Part shown: positions 7,443-15,945 of the stretch, piece by piece
Position numbering within the stretch: position 1 is the stretch's first letter
How the letters are laid out: each line of letters begins with the position of its first letter
Assembly (NCBI GenBank): GCA_947629795.1
Contig: CANRFC010000027.1
Span: 1-40,294 of the forward strand
Direction of reading: 5' to 3'
Length of the DNA: 40,294 bases
Source: an uncultured Oscillospiraceae bacterium
Lineage (GTDB): Bacteria; Bacillota; Clostridia; Oscillospirales; Oscillospiraceae
Program-made: the position numbers and the translations under genes
Notes under the pieces: generated by a model
Told to the model about the DNA's origin: nothing
Seen by the model: only the letters and a program-made list of their open reading frames with translations
Database searches by the model: none

Positions 7443-7472
7443 ATTATACGCACCCCTTCGGGGCTCTGTCAA
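7443..7472 (-). promoter_or_regulatory. Near-consensus promoter of the DUF4097 gene, palindromic spacer
   Basis: On the minus strand TTGACA, an 18-base spacer and TATAAT. The spacer contains CCCCGAAGGGG, a short palindrome between the -35 and -10 boxes where a repressor could bind. Confidence 0.75.
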
Positions 7473-7523
7473 GGGATTTCCTCCATTGGCAGAAAACCCT
7501 CCCTCCCGCGAAGCAAATAGAGG

Positions 7524-7552
7524 TTGTCTTTTTCCCGATTTTGCGGTACAAT
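7524..7552 (+). promoter_or_regulatory. Sigma-A promoter of the dehydratase operon
   Basis: TTGTCT, a 17-base spacer and TACAAT, with the ATG of the activase gene 57 bases after the -10 box. It diverges from the DUF4097 promoter about 50 bases away. Confidence 0.7.
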
Positions 7553-7608
7553 ATGTGCTACGTAATAGAAATTCCTTTATTAAATGTTCTGTTTGAGGTG
7601 TAACAAGC

Positions 7609-10563
7609 ATGGATCTGCGCGTAGGCATCGACATTGGCTCCACCACCGTCAAGGTGGTGGTCCTTGACGAAACCGATCAACTTCTCTTCCGCTCCTACGA
7701 GCGGCACTATTCCAAGACCCGGGAGCGGGCGGCGGAGACCCTCCGCTCCATCCACGATATGCTCGCCGGGAAAAACGTCCACATGGTCATCACCGGCTCG
7801 GCGGGCCTGGGGGTGAGCCGGGCCAGCGGCATCGACTTTGTCCAGGAGGTCTACGCCACCGCTGCCGCGGTGAATACATATATCCCCGGCACCGATGCCG
7901 TCATCGAGCTGGGGGGCGAGGACGCCAAGATCATCTTCTTCGGCGGGGCCCTGGAGGAGCGGATGAACGGCTCCTGCGCCGGCGGCACCGGGGCCTTCAT
8001 CGACCAGATGGCCTCCCTGCTCAACGTGACCATCGACGAGCTGGACGAGCTCTCTCTCAAGCATGAGAAGATCTACCCCATCGCCTCCCGGTGCGGCGTG
8101 TTCGCCAAGAGCGACATCCAGCCCATCCTCAACCAGGGCGGGCGGAAGGAGGACATCGCCGCCTCCATCTTCCAGGCCGTGGTGGACCAGACGGTGGCCG
8201 GCCTCACCCAGGGCCGGGAGCTCAAGGGCAAGATCGTCTTCCTGGGCGGGCCCCTCCACTTCCTCCAGGGCCTGCGGGAGCGGTTTGTGGAGACCCTGCA
8301 GCTGGACGCCGAGCACGCTGTGTTCCCGGAAGACGGCGACTGCTTTGCCGCCATGGGTGCCGCCCTGTGCGCCACCGACTACGCCTCCCGCCCCTTTGAG
8401 GAGTGCCTGAGGCTCCTGGAGGAGAGCGTGGACGCCTCGGGAGCTCTGGACGTGATGCCCCCCCTCTTTGCCGACCAGGCCGAGTATGACTCCTTCCTGG
8501 CCCGGCACAACTCCAACCACCCCCCCGAGGCCGACCTGGATACTTATGTCGGCCCCGCCTGGCTGGGCATCGACGCGGGAAGCACCACCACCAAGATGGT
8601 GCTCATCGACTCCCAGGGGGGCATCCTCTACAATTACTACCACTCCAACCAGGGCAATCCCGTGGCCATCGTGCTGGAGCAATTGAAGGAGATCTACCAC
8701 CGCTGCGGCGACCGGGTCCGAATCAAGGGCTCGGCGGTCACCGGCTACGGCGAGGACCTGATCAAGAATGCCTTCCAGTGCGACCTGGGCCTGGTGGAGA
8801 CCATGGCCCACTACAACGCCGCCGCCCACTTCAACCCCGACGTGGACTTCATCATCGACATCGGCGGCCAGGACATGAAGTGCTTCAAGATCCGCAACGG
8901 GGCGGTGGACTCCATCATGCTCAACGAGGCCTGCTCCTCGGGCTGCGGCTCCTTTATCGAGACCTTTGCCAAGGCCCTGGGGTACGACATCGCCGCCTTC
9001 TCCAAGCTGGGGCTCTTCTCCCCCCGGCCGGTGAATCTGGGCTCCCGCTGCACCGTGTTCATGAACTCCAGCGTGAAGCAGGCCCAGAAGGACGGGGCCA
9101 GCGTGGAGGACATCTCCGCCGGCCTTTCCATCTCCATCGTGAAGAACGCCGTCTACAAGGTCATCCGGGCGGCCAACGCCGACGACCTGGGCAAGAACAT
9201 CGTGGTCCAGGGGGGCACCTTCCTCAACGACGCGGTGCTCCGGGCCTTTGAGCAGGAACTGGGAAGAAATGTCATCCGGCCCACCATCGCGGGATTGATG
9301 GGCGCCTTCGGCGCGGCCCTGGCGGCCAAGAACCTGGGTCTGGAGACCTCAGACCTGCTGGATGAAAAAGCCCTGGAGACCTTCTCCCACACCGCCAAGC
9401 CCGCCACCTGCGGCCTGTGCACCAACCACTGCTCCCTCACCGTCAACACCTTTGACGGCGGCCGGCGGTTCATCTCGGGCAACCGCTGCTCCCGGCCCCT
9501 GGGCAAGGAAAAGCAGCAGCTCCCCGACCTGATGAAGTACAAGTATGACCGGCTCCGCGCCATGGAGGGCAAGGGCTCCGGCACCGGGGTCCGGGGCCGC
9601 ATCGGCATCCCCTTCGGGCTGAACATGTACGAAAATCTCCCCTTCTGGTATACCTTTTTCACCCATCTGAACTTTGAAGTGGTCCTCTCCCCTGAGTCCT
9701 CCCGGAAGCTCTATCTCAAGGGCCAGAAGACCATTCCCTCGGATACTGTGTGCTACCCCGCCAAGCTCCTCCACGGCCACGTGGAGGCCCTGGTGGAGGC
9801 AGGGGTGGACGCCATCTGGTATCCCTGCATGTCCTATAACTACGACGAGGGCATCGGGGACAACCACTACAACTGCCCGGTGGTGGCCTACTACCCCGAG
9901 CTCCTCTCCGCCAACGTCCCGGCCCTGAAGGAGACCCGGTTCCTGGACCCCTACGTGGGCCTGTGGCGGCACAAAGACTTTGAAAAGCGCATCGCCAAGC
10001 TCATGGAAGAGGAGTTTTCCATCCCCAGAAAGGAGAGCGTCCAGGCCGCCAAGGAGGCCTACGACGCCTACGACGCCTACGTCCACGACGTGCGCACCAC
10101 CGGAGCCAGATACGTGGAGGAGGCCCGCGCCCAGGGCCTTCCCATCCTGGTGGTGGTGGGGCGGCCCTACCACATCGACCCGGAGATCAACCACGGCATC
10201 AACGACCTCATCACCGGCCAGGGCTTCGTGCTCATCACCGAGGACGCCGTGGCCTATCTGGAGGGCTACGAGAGCCGGAAGGTCCTGAACCAGTGGACCT
10301 TCCAGTCCCGGATGTACAACGCCGCCCGGTACGTCTGCACCCAGCCGGACATGCAGCTGGTCCAGCTGGTCTCCTTCGGCTGCGGCACCGACGCCATCAC
10401 CGCCGACGAGGTCCGCTCCATCCTGGAGGAGGGCGGCAAGCTCTACACCCAGCTGAAGATCGACGACATCAACAACCTGGGGGCGGTGAAGATCCGTATC
10501 CGCTCCCTCATGGCCGCCATGGAGGCCCGGGGGCTCTCTGCCGCCGGGAAGCGGGATGCCTGA
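7609..10563 (+). CDS. 2-hydroxyacyl-CoA dehydratase activase-related protein, two BadF domains plus DUF2229 region
   Basis: A 984-residue cytoplasmic protein related to BadF/BadG/BcrA/HgdC ATPases, which use ATP to push an electron into radical 2-hydroxyacyl-CoA dehydratases or benzoyl-CoA reductases. Two ASKHA ATPase domains are visible. The first has GIDIGSTTVK (6-15) and NGSCAGGTGAF with Cys near 123, a [4Fe-4S] ligand position in the family. The second has GIDAGSTTTK (near 320) and NEACSSGCGSF (near 440). A Cys motif CGLCTNHC (about 601-608) begins the third part, followed by GIPFGLNMYENLPFW and SDTVCYPAKLLHGH, typical of DUF2229. In many Clostridia this is the front of one protein of about 1400 residues; here the rear is a separate gene at 12124. 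The start ATG has a GAGGTG site. It overlaps the next gene by eight bases. Confidence 0.88.
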   Translation: MDLRVGIDIGSTTVKVVVLDETDQLLFRSYERHYSKTRERAAETLRSIHDMLAGKNVHMVITGSAGLGVSRASGIDFVQEVYATAAAVNTYIPGTDAVIELGGEDAKIIFFGGALEERMNGSCAGGTGAFIDQMASLLNVTIDELDELSLKHEKIYPIASRCGVFAKSDIQPILNQGGRKEDIAASIFQAVVDQTVAGLTQGRELKGKIVFLGGPLHFLQGLRERFVETLQLDAEHAVFPEDGDCFAAMGAALCATDYASRPFEECLRLLEESVDASGALDVMPPLFADQAEYDSFLARHNSNHPPEADLDTYVGPAWLGIDAGSTTTKMVLIDSQGGILYNYYHSNQGNPVAIVLEQLKEIYHRCGDRVRIKGSAVTGYGEDLIKNAFQCDLGLVETMAHYNAAAHFNPDVDFIIDIGGQDMKCFKIRNGAVDSIMLNEACSSGCGSFIETFAKALGYDIAAFSKLGLFSPRPVNLGSRCTVFMNSSVKQAQKDGASVEDISAGLSISIVKNAVYKVIRAANADDLGKNIVVQGGTFLNDAVLRAFEQELGRNVIRPTIAGLMGAFGAALAAKNLGLETSDLLDEKALETFSHTAKPATCGLCTNHCSLTVNTFDGGRRFISGNRCSRPLGKEKQQLPDLMKYKYDRLRAMEGKGSGTGVRGRIGIPFGLNMYENLPFWYTFFTHLNFEVVLSPESSRKLYLKGQKTIPSDTVCYPAKLLHGHVEALVEAGVDAIWYPCMSYNYDEGIGDNHYNCPVVAYYPELLSANVPALKETRFLDPYVGLWRHKDFEKRIAKLMEEEFSIPRKESVQAAKEAYDAYDAYVHDVRTTGARYVEEARAQGLPILVVVGRPYHIDPEINHGINDLITGQGFVLITEDAVAYLEGYESRKVLNQWTFQSRMYNAARYVCTQPDMQLVQLVSFGCGTDAITADEVRSILEEGGKLYTQLKIDDINNLGAVKIRIRSLMAAMEARGLSAAGKRDA

Positions 10564-11311
10564 GATCGCCCCCGCTCTGCCCGCCGCCCTAGCCCCTTGC
10601 CGGGCGGCGCTGGAGGCCGACCCGGCCCGGTATCTGGACCTCACAGAGCCGGTGCGCCGGGGAGAGGGCAAGGTCCTCTCCGCCTCCCCCGAGGGGGCGC
10701 TGGTCTCCATTGACAACTACGACAGAGACGGCACGCCCCGCGGCTTCTCCCTCTGGTGCGCCCGGGAGGACGCCGGGGAGGCCCTTCTGGACCTCATCTC
10801 CGGCCCTGTGGACCTCCTCTTCTACCACGACGATTTCTGCACCCCCCTCATCGCCCGCCGCTTCGGGCTGACCGCCATGGGACCTTGCCGGCAGGCGGGA
10901 TACTTCCGCCGGGAGCCCCCTCCCTTGCCCCAGACCCCCTGGGAGGTCCGGGCCCTGGGGAGAGAGTATCTGGACGTCCTCACCGCCAACTATGGCTACG
11001 GGGACGGGGAATACCTGTCCTGGCTCATCGGCCGGGGGGAGCTCTTCGGCGCCTTTGACGGCGGGGAGCTGCTGGGCTTCATGGGCCGCCACGCCGAGGG
11101 CTCCCTGGGCCTTCTGGAGGTCCTGCCGGGGCACCGGCGCAAGGGAGTGGCCTTCCTCCTTCAGCGCTGGATGCTCCGCCGGGAGCTGGGCCTGGGACAC
11201 ATCCCCTTCGGTCAGGTCTTTGCCGACAACGCCCCCTCCCTGGCCCTCCAGGAGAGGCTGGGCATGACTTTCGCCCAAGGGCCGGTGTACTTCGCCCTGG
11301 GCGAGATGTGA
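10556..11311 (+). CDS. GNAT family N-acetyltransferase (first of the pair)
   Basis: A 251-residue cytoplasmic protein. The C-terminal half has GNAT features: GELFGAFDGGELLGFMGRH (beta strands 2-4), then the acetyl-CoA loop LEVLPGHRRKGVAFLLQRWML, and FADNAPSLALQERLGMTFAQGPVYFAL at the end. The N-terminal half (about 1-130) resembles no domain I know and contains VDLLFYHDDFCTPLIARRFGL. The ATG overlaps the activase stop, so the genes are translationally coupled. The acetylated substrate is unknown. Its place between the two halves of a dehydratase system is unusual. Confidence 0.8.
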   Translation: MPEIAPALPAALAPCRAALEADPARYLDLTEPVRRGEGKVLSASPEGALVSIDNYDRDGTPRGFSLWCAREDAGEALLDLISGPVDLLFYHDDFCTPLIARRFGLTAMGPCRQAGYFRREPPPLPQTPWEVRALGREYLDVLTANYGYGDGEYLSWLIGRGELFGAFDGGELLGFMGRHAEGSLGLLEVLPGHRRKGVAFLLQRWMLRRELGLGHIPFGQVFADNAPSLALQERLGMTFAQGPVYFALGEM

Positions 11312-11320
11312 GGGCCTGCC

Positions 11321-12088
11321 ATGAATAGTGCCGACATTCGCAGCCTGGTCCGGGCACAGCTTGCCCTGGACCTGGGGTGCGCCCCGGAGGTGCTGGACGC
11401 GCCGGGAAATACCGTTCTGGAATGGCGGGAGCTGCCGGGGCGGAGAAGGTATGACCCCCACCCGCCCAAGCTGGAGATCGCCGTGTGGGGCGGCAAGCTG
11501 GTGTGCGCCTGCGCCCCCGAACTGCTGCCCTGGGCCGGGGAGTTCTTCCCCTCCCTCCCGGCGGAGTGGCTCATATCCCCCAAGTACCTCCGGCAGATGG
11601 ACGCCGCCCTGGGCCACGTGGGCTATGAGATCGGCGAGGCCCGGCGGTACTTCACCCCCATCCTCCCCTGGCCGGAGGCAAGGCCCATCTGCCCCGTACG
11701 CTGGTACGAGGCCGATGAGCTGGAGCAATTCCGGGGGGACCTCCGCTGGGACGGCCCCCTGGCCTTCGACCCCCTCTTCCCCGATATGCTTGCGGTAGCC
11801 GCCTTAGATGAAAGGGGCAAGCCCGTCGCCATGGCGGGGGTGAGCCGGGACGGAGAAAAGCTGTGGCAGATCGGCATTGTGGTCCTGCCGGAGTTCCGGG
11901 GGAAGGGCCTGGGAGTGAACCTCACCGCTCTCATCAAGGACGAGCTCCTTCGCCGGGGGATCGTCCCCTTCTACGGCACGGCGGAGAGCCACATTGTCTC
12001 CCTCAACGTGGCCGTCTCGGCGGGGCTGCGGCCTTCCTTCGCCTACCTTCACGCCACCCCCCGCGGCTGCCGGCGCGCCTTGCCATAG
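11321..12088 (+). CDS. GNAT family N-acetyltransferase (second of the pair)
   Basis: A 255-residue protein ten bases after the preceding GNAT gene. The C-terminal half contains MLAVAALDERGKPVAMAGVSRDGEKLWQIGIVVLPEFRGKGLGVNLTALI with the conserved R/Q-x-x-G-x-G/A acetyl-CoA loop (EFRGKGLG), then GTAESHIVSLNVAVSAGLRPSFAYLHA. The N-terminal half (about 1-120) differs from that of its neighbour. No membrane segments are present. Substrate unknown. The two genes do not look like a recent duplication, because their N-terminal halves do not align by eye. Confidence 0.8.
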   Translation: MNSADIRSLVRAQLALDLGCAPEVLDAPGNTVLEWRELPGRRRYDPHPPKLEIAVWGGKLVCACAPELLPWAGEFFPSLPAEWLISPKYLRQMDAALGHVGYEIGEARRYFTPILPWPEARPICPVRWYEADELEQFRGDLRWDGPLAFDPLFPDMLAVAALDERGKPVAMAGVSRDGEKLWQIGIVVLPEFRGKGLGVNLTALIKDELLRRGIVPFYGTAESHIVSLNVAVSAGLRPSFAYLHATPRGCRRALP

Positions 12089-12123
12089 CCGCCCATCCCA
12101 AACGTTCGAAAGGAAACAGAGAC

Positions 12124-13431
12124 ATGGCTAAACTGGAATACGACAAGACCGGCCGGCTCCTCTTCACCAAGGAGATGAAGAAGGAGTACACCATCCTGGC
12201 CCCCCAGATGCTCCCCGACCACTTCGCCATGATCGTGGAGATCATCCGCTCCTACGGCTACAAGGTGGAGATGCTGGAGAACACCGGCCGCCCGGTGATC
12301 GACGCGGGACAGAAGTACGTCCACAACGACGCCTGCTACCCCGCCATCCTGGTCATCGGCCAGCTCATCAACGCCGTGCAGTCCGGAAAGTATGACCCCC
12401 ACAAGGTGGCCCTGTGCATCACCCAGACCGGCGGTGGCTGCCGGGCCTCCAACTACATCCACCTGCTGCGCAAGGCCCTGGAGAAGGCGGGGCTCTCCTA
12501 TGTCCCCGTCATCTCCCTGAACCTCTCGGGACTGGAGTCCAACCCCGGCTTCCAGCTCACCCCGGGGATGCTGCGCAAGGTGGTCTTCGCCATCATCTAC
12601 GGCGACCTCATCATGAACGTGGCTAACCAGGTCCGGCCCTATGAGGTCAACCCGGGAGATGCCGACGCCGCCGTAAAATCCTGTATGGATTTCCTTCTCC
12701 ACGACATGGCCCAGGGCAAGGGCATGTCCTTCAAGTCCATGGAGGAGAACTTCGACCGCATCACCGCCGCCTTCAAGGCCGTCCCGGTCACCGGGGAGGA
12801 GAAGGTCAAGGTGGGCATCGTGGGGGAGATCTACGTGAAGTACGCCCCCCTGGGCAACAACAACCTGGCCGACTTCCTCCTCTCCGAGGGGGCCGAGCCG
12901 GTGATCCCCGGCCTGATGGACTTCATCATCTTCAAGGTCAACAACCGCTCGGCCGACGTGGATATCTACGGCGGCAAGTGGGTGAAGGAGAAGTTCTGCC
13001 TGTGGCTGGAGAAGTACCTGATGAAGTACCAGCACGCCATGATCGACGCCCTCAAACGCGCCGGCTTCCGGGCCCCCGGGGACTTCCACGAACTCCACGA
13101 GGGCATCAAGGGCTACCTGGGAGACGGCAACAAGATGGGCGAGGGCTGGCTCCTCACCGCCGAGATGATCGAGCTCATCCACGCCGGCATCCCCAATATC
13201 GTGTGTACTCAGCCCTTCGGGTGCCTGCCCAACCACATCGTGGGCAAGGGTATGATCCGCCGGATCAAGGACGACTACCCCTGGTCCAACGTGGTGGCCA
13301 TCGACTACGACCCCGGCGCCACCAAGATCAACCAGGAGAACCGCATCAAGCTCATGCTGGCCAACGCCCGGGCCCTGGCCAAGGAGCAGGCAGAGCACGC
13401 CGGGGAGAAGGAGAGCGCCCCCCAGGCTTAA
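12124..13431 (+). CDS. 2-hydroxyacyl-CoA dehydratase-like protein, separate C-terminal part
   Basis: A 435-residue cytoplasmic protein that matches the rear part of the long activase/DUF2229/dehydratase proteins of Clostridia. Conserved Cys-bearing segments are YVHNDACYPAILVIGQL (about 60-76), CITQTGGGCRASNYIHLLRKAL (about 99-120) and NIVCTQPFGCLPNHIVGKGM (about 358-377), then VVAIDYDPGATKINQENRIKLML. These Cys are candidates for an Fe-S cluster as in HgdB/HgdC-type dehydratases. ATG 12124 follows AAAGGAAACAGAGAC; the frame extends upstream only as antisense-like sequence. It ends the operon that starts at 7609, with a terminator at 13446. No CoA-transferase or typical hydroxyacid gene is nearby, so the substrate cannot be inferred. 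Confidence 0.85.
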   Translation: MAKLEYDKTGRLLFTKEMKKEYTILAPQMLPDHFAMIVEIIRSYGYKVEMLENTGRPVIDAGQKYVHNDACYPAILVIGQLINAVQSGKYDPHKVALCITQTGGGCRASNYIHLLRKALEKAGLSYVPVISLNLSGLESNPGFQLTPGMLRKVVFAIIYGDLIMNVANQVRPYEVNPGDADAAVKSCMDFLLHDMAQGKGMSFKSMEENFDRITAAFKAVPVTGEEKVKVGIVGEIYVKYAPLGNNNLADFLLSEGAEPVIPGLMDFIIFKVNNRSADVDIYGGKWVKEKFCLWLEKYLMKYQHAMIDALKRAGFRAPGDFHELHEGIKGYLGDGNKMGEGWLLTAEMIELIHAGIPNIVCTQPFGCLPNHIVGKGMIRRIKDDYPWSNVVAIDYDPGATKINQENRIKLMLANARALAKEQAEHAGEKESAPQA

Positions 13432-13445
13432 ACAAAAGACATCGG

Positions 13446-13480
13446 CAAGGGCGGGGCGCCGGGCGTCCTGCCCTTGTTTT
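13446..13480 (+). terminator. Intrinsic terminator of the dehydratase operon
   Basis: CAAGGGC and GCCCTTG are the outer arms of a long GC-rich hairpin with internal mismatches, followed by TTTT (13477-13480). It separates this operon from the GNAT gene at 13498. Confidence 0.7.
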
Positions 13481-13497
13481 GAAAGGACCGATCCAAA

Positions 13498-14058
13498 ATG
13501 GAGGAACTGCATTTTGCAGATGCCGTAAAGGAAGAACACTTTATTGCTATGTCCCGCATCCATGCCGCCGGCTGGCGGGACACCTACGTAGGCTATGTCC
13601 CCCAAGACTTTCTGGATACGGAGATCACCGATGACCGGTGGGTGAAGACCTTCCGGACAAACTATGAGACCCGAAATGGCTGTCACGGGCTTCTCCTTTA
13701 CAGAGGTGATACCCCCGTGGCCTGCATCAACTACTGCAAGGCCCGGATGGTGAACTACAACCCCGGGGATCTCTGCAAGTTTGACAACGATGCCTATGCC
13801 GACTGGGGGGAGATCGCGTCCTTCTACACCCTCCCGGAGGAGCGGGGCAAGGGCTACGGCGGGCTCCTTTTTGAAGAGGCTCTCCGGCGGCTGAAGGCCG
13901 AGGGGTTTCAGAACGCCTTTGTCTTCGTCCTGCGGGAGAATGAGGGGGCCCGGCGGTTCTACGCCGCCCACGGCTTTGCCTGGGACGGCACCTCCAATGA
14001 TATTCCCTTCCCCCACGGGTATGTGTGCGTGGACCTGCGGTACGTGAAACAGCTGTAA
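13498..14058 (+). CDS. GNAT family N-acetyltransferase
   Basis: A 186-residue GNAT protein. The order is N-terminal helices (HFIAMSRIHAAGWRDTYVGYVP), beta strands (HGLLLYRGDTPVACINYCKAR), the core strand WGEIASFYTLPEERGKGYGGLLFEEALRRL with the acetyl-CoA loop ERGKGYG, and VLRENEGARRFYAAHGFAWDG, the usual GNAT end. The W-x-x-x-Y start (GWRDTYVGY) resembles GNATs that modify small molecules or ribosomal proteins, but the substrate is unknown. The ATG follows GAAAGGA. It stands 12 bases before the aldolase, so it heads the aldolase-cupin-SDR-mtnA operon or is cotranscribed with it. Confidence 0.85.
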   Translation: MEELHFADAVKEEHFIAMSRIHAAGWRDTYVGYVPQDFLDTEITDDRWVKTFRTNYETRNGCHGLLLYRGDTPVACINYCKARMVNYNPGDLCKFDNDAYADWGEIASFYTLPEERGKGYGGLLFEEALRRLKAEGFQNAFVFVLRENEGARRFYAAHGFAWDGTSNDIPFPHGYVCVDLRYVKQL

Positions 14059-14070
14059 GGAGGGCTTTCC

Positions 14071-14742
14071 TTGAAGGACTTGAAGCTGCGGGAGGAGATC
14101 TGCCGGGTGTGCCATCTGCTCTATGAGCGGGGGTATGTGGTCTCCAACGATGGGAACGTCTCAGCCCGGACGGAGCGGGGCACGGTGCTCATCACCCCCT
14201 CCGGAGTGGGCAAGGGCCGGATTGAGCCCGATATGCTGGTGGAGACCGACCTGGAGGGGCACATCCTCGCCGGGGGCCGGCACCCCTCCTCCGAGGGGAA
14301 GATGCACTGGATGCTCTACCGGGAGCGGGGGGACGTGGGGGCCGTGGTCCACGCCCATCCCCCCGTCTCCACCGCCTTCGCCATCTGCCGAAAACCTCTG
14401 GCCAGGCCCTATCTGGCCGAGATGGTCATCGGCGTGGGAGAGGTCCCGGTGGCCCCCTTTGCCATGCTCTCCACCGACGAGGTCCCGGAGTCGGTGCGGC
14501 CCTTCGTCCACGACCACGTGGCCGTGCTGCTGGCCAACCACGGGGCCCTGACCTGGGGGAAGGACCTGCTGACCGCCTTCGACCGCATGGAGGTGGTGGA
14601 GCAGACCGCCAAGGTCTGTTACTACGTGGAGCGCCTGGGGGGCGGCGTGGAGCTCACGCCGGAGCAGGTGGAGACCCTGAAGGACAAGTCGGGCTACTAT
14701 GCGAAAATGGCCCAAAAGCTGGGAAAGGACGTGGAGCAATGA
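14071..14742 (+). CDS. Class II aldolase (fuculose/ribulose-phosphate type)
   Basis: A 223-residue Zn-dependent class II aldolase/adducin protein that would cleave a ketose 1-phosphate into dihydroxyacetone phosphate and an aldehyde. Zinc ligands are visible as HAHP (94-97) and His157 in LLANHGALTWG. SSEGKMHW holds the conserved Glu75, and SNDGNVSAR plus ITPSGVGKGR form the phosphate-binding loop. The start is TTG with AAGGAGG at good spacing. It overlaps the cupin by four bases (ATGA). Together with MtnA at the end of the operon it fits the 5-methylthioribulose / 5-deoxyribulose 1-phosphate aldolases of the DHAP shunt. L-fuculose-phosphate aldolase is the alternative, but no fucose genes are nearby. 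Confidence 0.85.
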   Translation: MKDLKLREEICRVCHLLYERGYVVSNDGNVSARTERGTVLITPSGVGKGRIEPDMLVETDLEGHILAGGRHPSSEGKMHWMLYRERGDVGAVVHAHPPVSTAFAICRKPLARPYLAEMVIGVGEVPVAPFAMLSTDEVPESVRPFVHDHVAVLLANHGALTWGKDLLTAFDRMEVVEQTAKVCYYVERLGGGVELTPEQVETLKDKSGYYAKMAQKLGKDVEQ

Positions 14743-15167
14743 CCGCGCAGGAGATCATCGACGCCCTGGGCCTGGTGCCTTTGGCCGGCGAGGGCGGCTG
14801 GCATAAGGAGCTGTGGCGCGCCGGGGACGACAAGGGCCTGAGCTGCATCTACTACCTTCTTCAAAAGGGAGAGGTCTCCCGCTGGCACAAGCTCCACACC
14901 TCCAACGAGGTGTGGACCTGGTGTGCCGGCGGAAGTATGGAGATGACCCTGGGAGGCGGCGGCGAAAAGCCCGTCCCCGGCGAAAGGCGGGTCTTCGGGC
15001 CCCGGGTGGGGGTGGATGACGGCTTTTGGGCCGTGGCCCCCGCCGGGGTGTGGCAGACCACCCGGCTCGCCGACGGCGACTGGGCTCTGGTCACCTGCGC
15101 GGTGGGCCCCGCCTTCCGCCCGGAGGACTGCCTGCTGCCCTTACCGCCCACCGAGGACACCCAGTAA
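14739..15167 (+). CDS. DUF985 cupin protein
   Basis: A 142-residue single-domain cupin. GWHKELW, YYLLQKGEVSRWHKLHTSNEVWTWCAGGSMEM and GFWAVAPAGVWQTTRLADGDWALVTCAVGPAF are typical of the DUF985 cupin family, a beta-barrel with possible metal-binding His residues (WHKLHTSNEVW). The exact reaction of most family members is unknown; some relatives bind or epimerise sugars. It overlaps the aldolase stop (ATGA) and precedes the SDR by 15 bases, so it is firmly inside the operon. I infer a role on a sugar-phosphate or aldehyde intermediate of that pathway. Confidence 0.8.
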   Translation: MTAQEIIDALGLVPLAGEGGWHKELWRAGDDKGLSCIYYLLQKGEVSRWHKLHTSNEVWTWCAGGSMEMTLGGGGEKPVPGERRVFGPRVGVDDGFWAVAPAGVWQTTRLADGDWALVTCAVGPAFRPEDCLLPLPPTEDTQ

Positions 15168-15182
15168 AGGAGGAGCTTGGTT

Positions 15183-15932
15183 ATGGATTTTTCTCTCACC
15201 GGCAAGGTGGCCGTGGTCACCGGCGTGAGCCGGGGGCTGGGCCGGGCCATGACCCTGGCGCTGGCCCAGGCCGGAGCCGACATCGTGGGGGTGGGCCTGC
15301 ACGGCATGGGCTCCACCAAGGCTGAGGTGGAGGCCCTGGGCCGGAGGGCCGTGGAGCTCCCCCACGACCTGGCGGACAGCGATGCCGCCCCCGACCTGGC
15401 CCGGCGGTGCATTGACGCCTTCGGCCGGGTGGACATCCTGGTGAACAACGCCGGCATCATCCGGCTCACCGCCGCCCAGGACCACTCGGCGGAGGATTTT
15501 GACGCCGTGATGGACGTGAACCTCCGCTCCCTGTTCCTGCTCACCCGGGACATTGCCCGGCAGATGATGGACCTGGGGGGCGGCAAGATCATCAACGTCT
15601 GCTCGGTCCAGTCCGTCCGGGGCGGGTCTGGGGACGCGGCCTATGTGGCCAGCAAGCACGCGGTGCTGGGCCTCACCCGGGCCTGGTCCAACGAGTGGGC
15701 CAAGTACCACATCAACGTCAACGCCATCGCCCCCGGCTATATGGTCACCGACAACACCGCCAACCTGCGCAAGGACAAGGCGGCGGTGGCCCAGATCGAC
15801 GGCCAGATCCCCATGGGCCGCTGGGGCCGGCCCGAGGACCTGATGGGCCCGGTGGTCTTCCTGGCCTCCTCCGCCTCCGACTACGTCAGCGGTCACATGC
15901 TGGCGGTGGACGGCGGCTATCTCAACTGGTAA
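15183..15932 (+). CDS. Short-chain dehydrogenase/reductase, KduD-like
   Basis: A 249-residue classical SDR. The Rossmann motif TGVSRGLG (13-20) binds NAD(P), NNAG (88-91) is the central strand motif, and Ser141, Tyr154 and Lys158 ([13 protein letters not shown]) form the catalytic set. The C-terminus [28 protein letters not shown] is typical of the KduD / 3-oxoacyl-ACP reductase branch. ATG 15183 is nine bases after AAAGGAGG; an in-frame TTG at 15177 is too close to that site. It lies between the cupin and mtnA, with 13 bases to the latter. The substrate is unknown. In this context it might reduce or oxidise a sugar or a released aldehyde. Confidence 0.85.
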   Translation: MDFSLTGKVAVVTGVSRGLGRAMTLALAQAGADIVGVGLHGMGSTKAEVEALGRRAVELPHDLADSDAAPDLARRCIDAFGRVDILVNNAGIIRLTAAQDHSAEDFDAVMDVNLRSLFLLTRDIARQMMDLGGGKIINVCSVQSVRGGSGDAAYVASKHAVLGLTRAWSNEWAKYHINVNAIAPGYMVTDNTANLRKDKAAVAQIDGQIPMGRWGRPEDLMGPVVFLASSASDYVSGHMLAVDGGYLNW

Positions 15933-15945
15933 AGGAGTGTTCTGC

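Noticed and set aside
12049-14115. Minus-strand frame of 688 codons
   Set aside because: It covers the dehydratase and GNAT genes in antisense, and has no SD site or recognisable domain.
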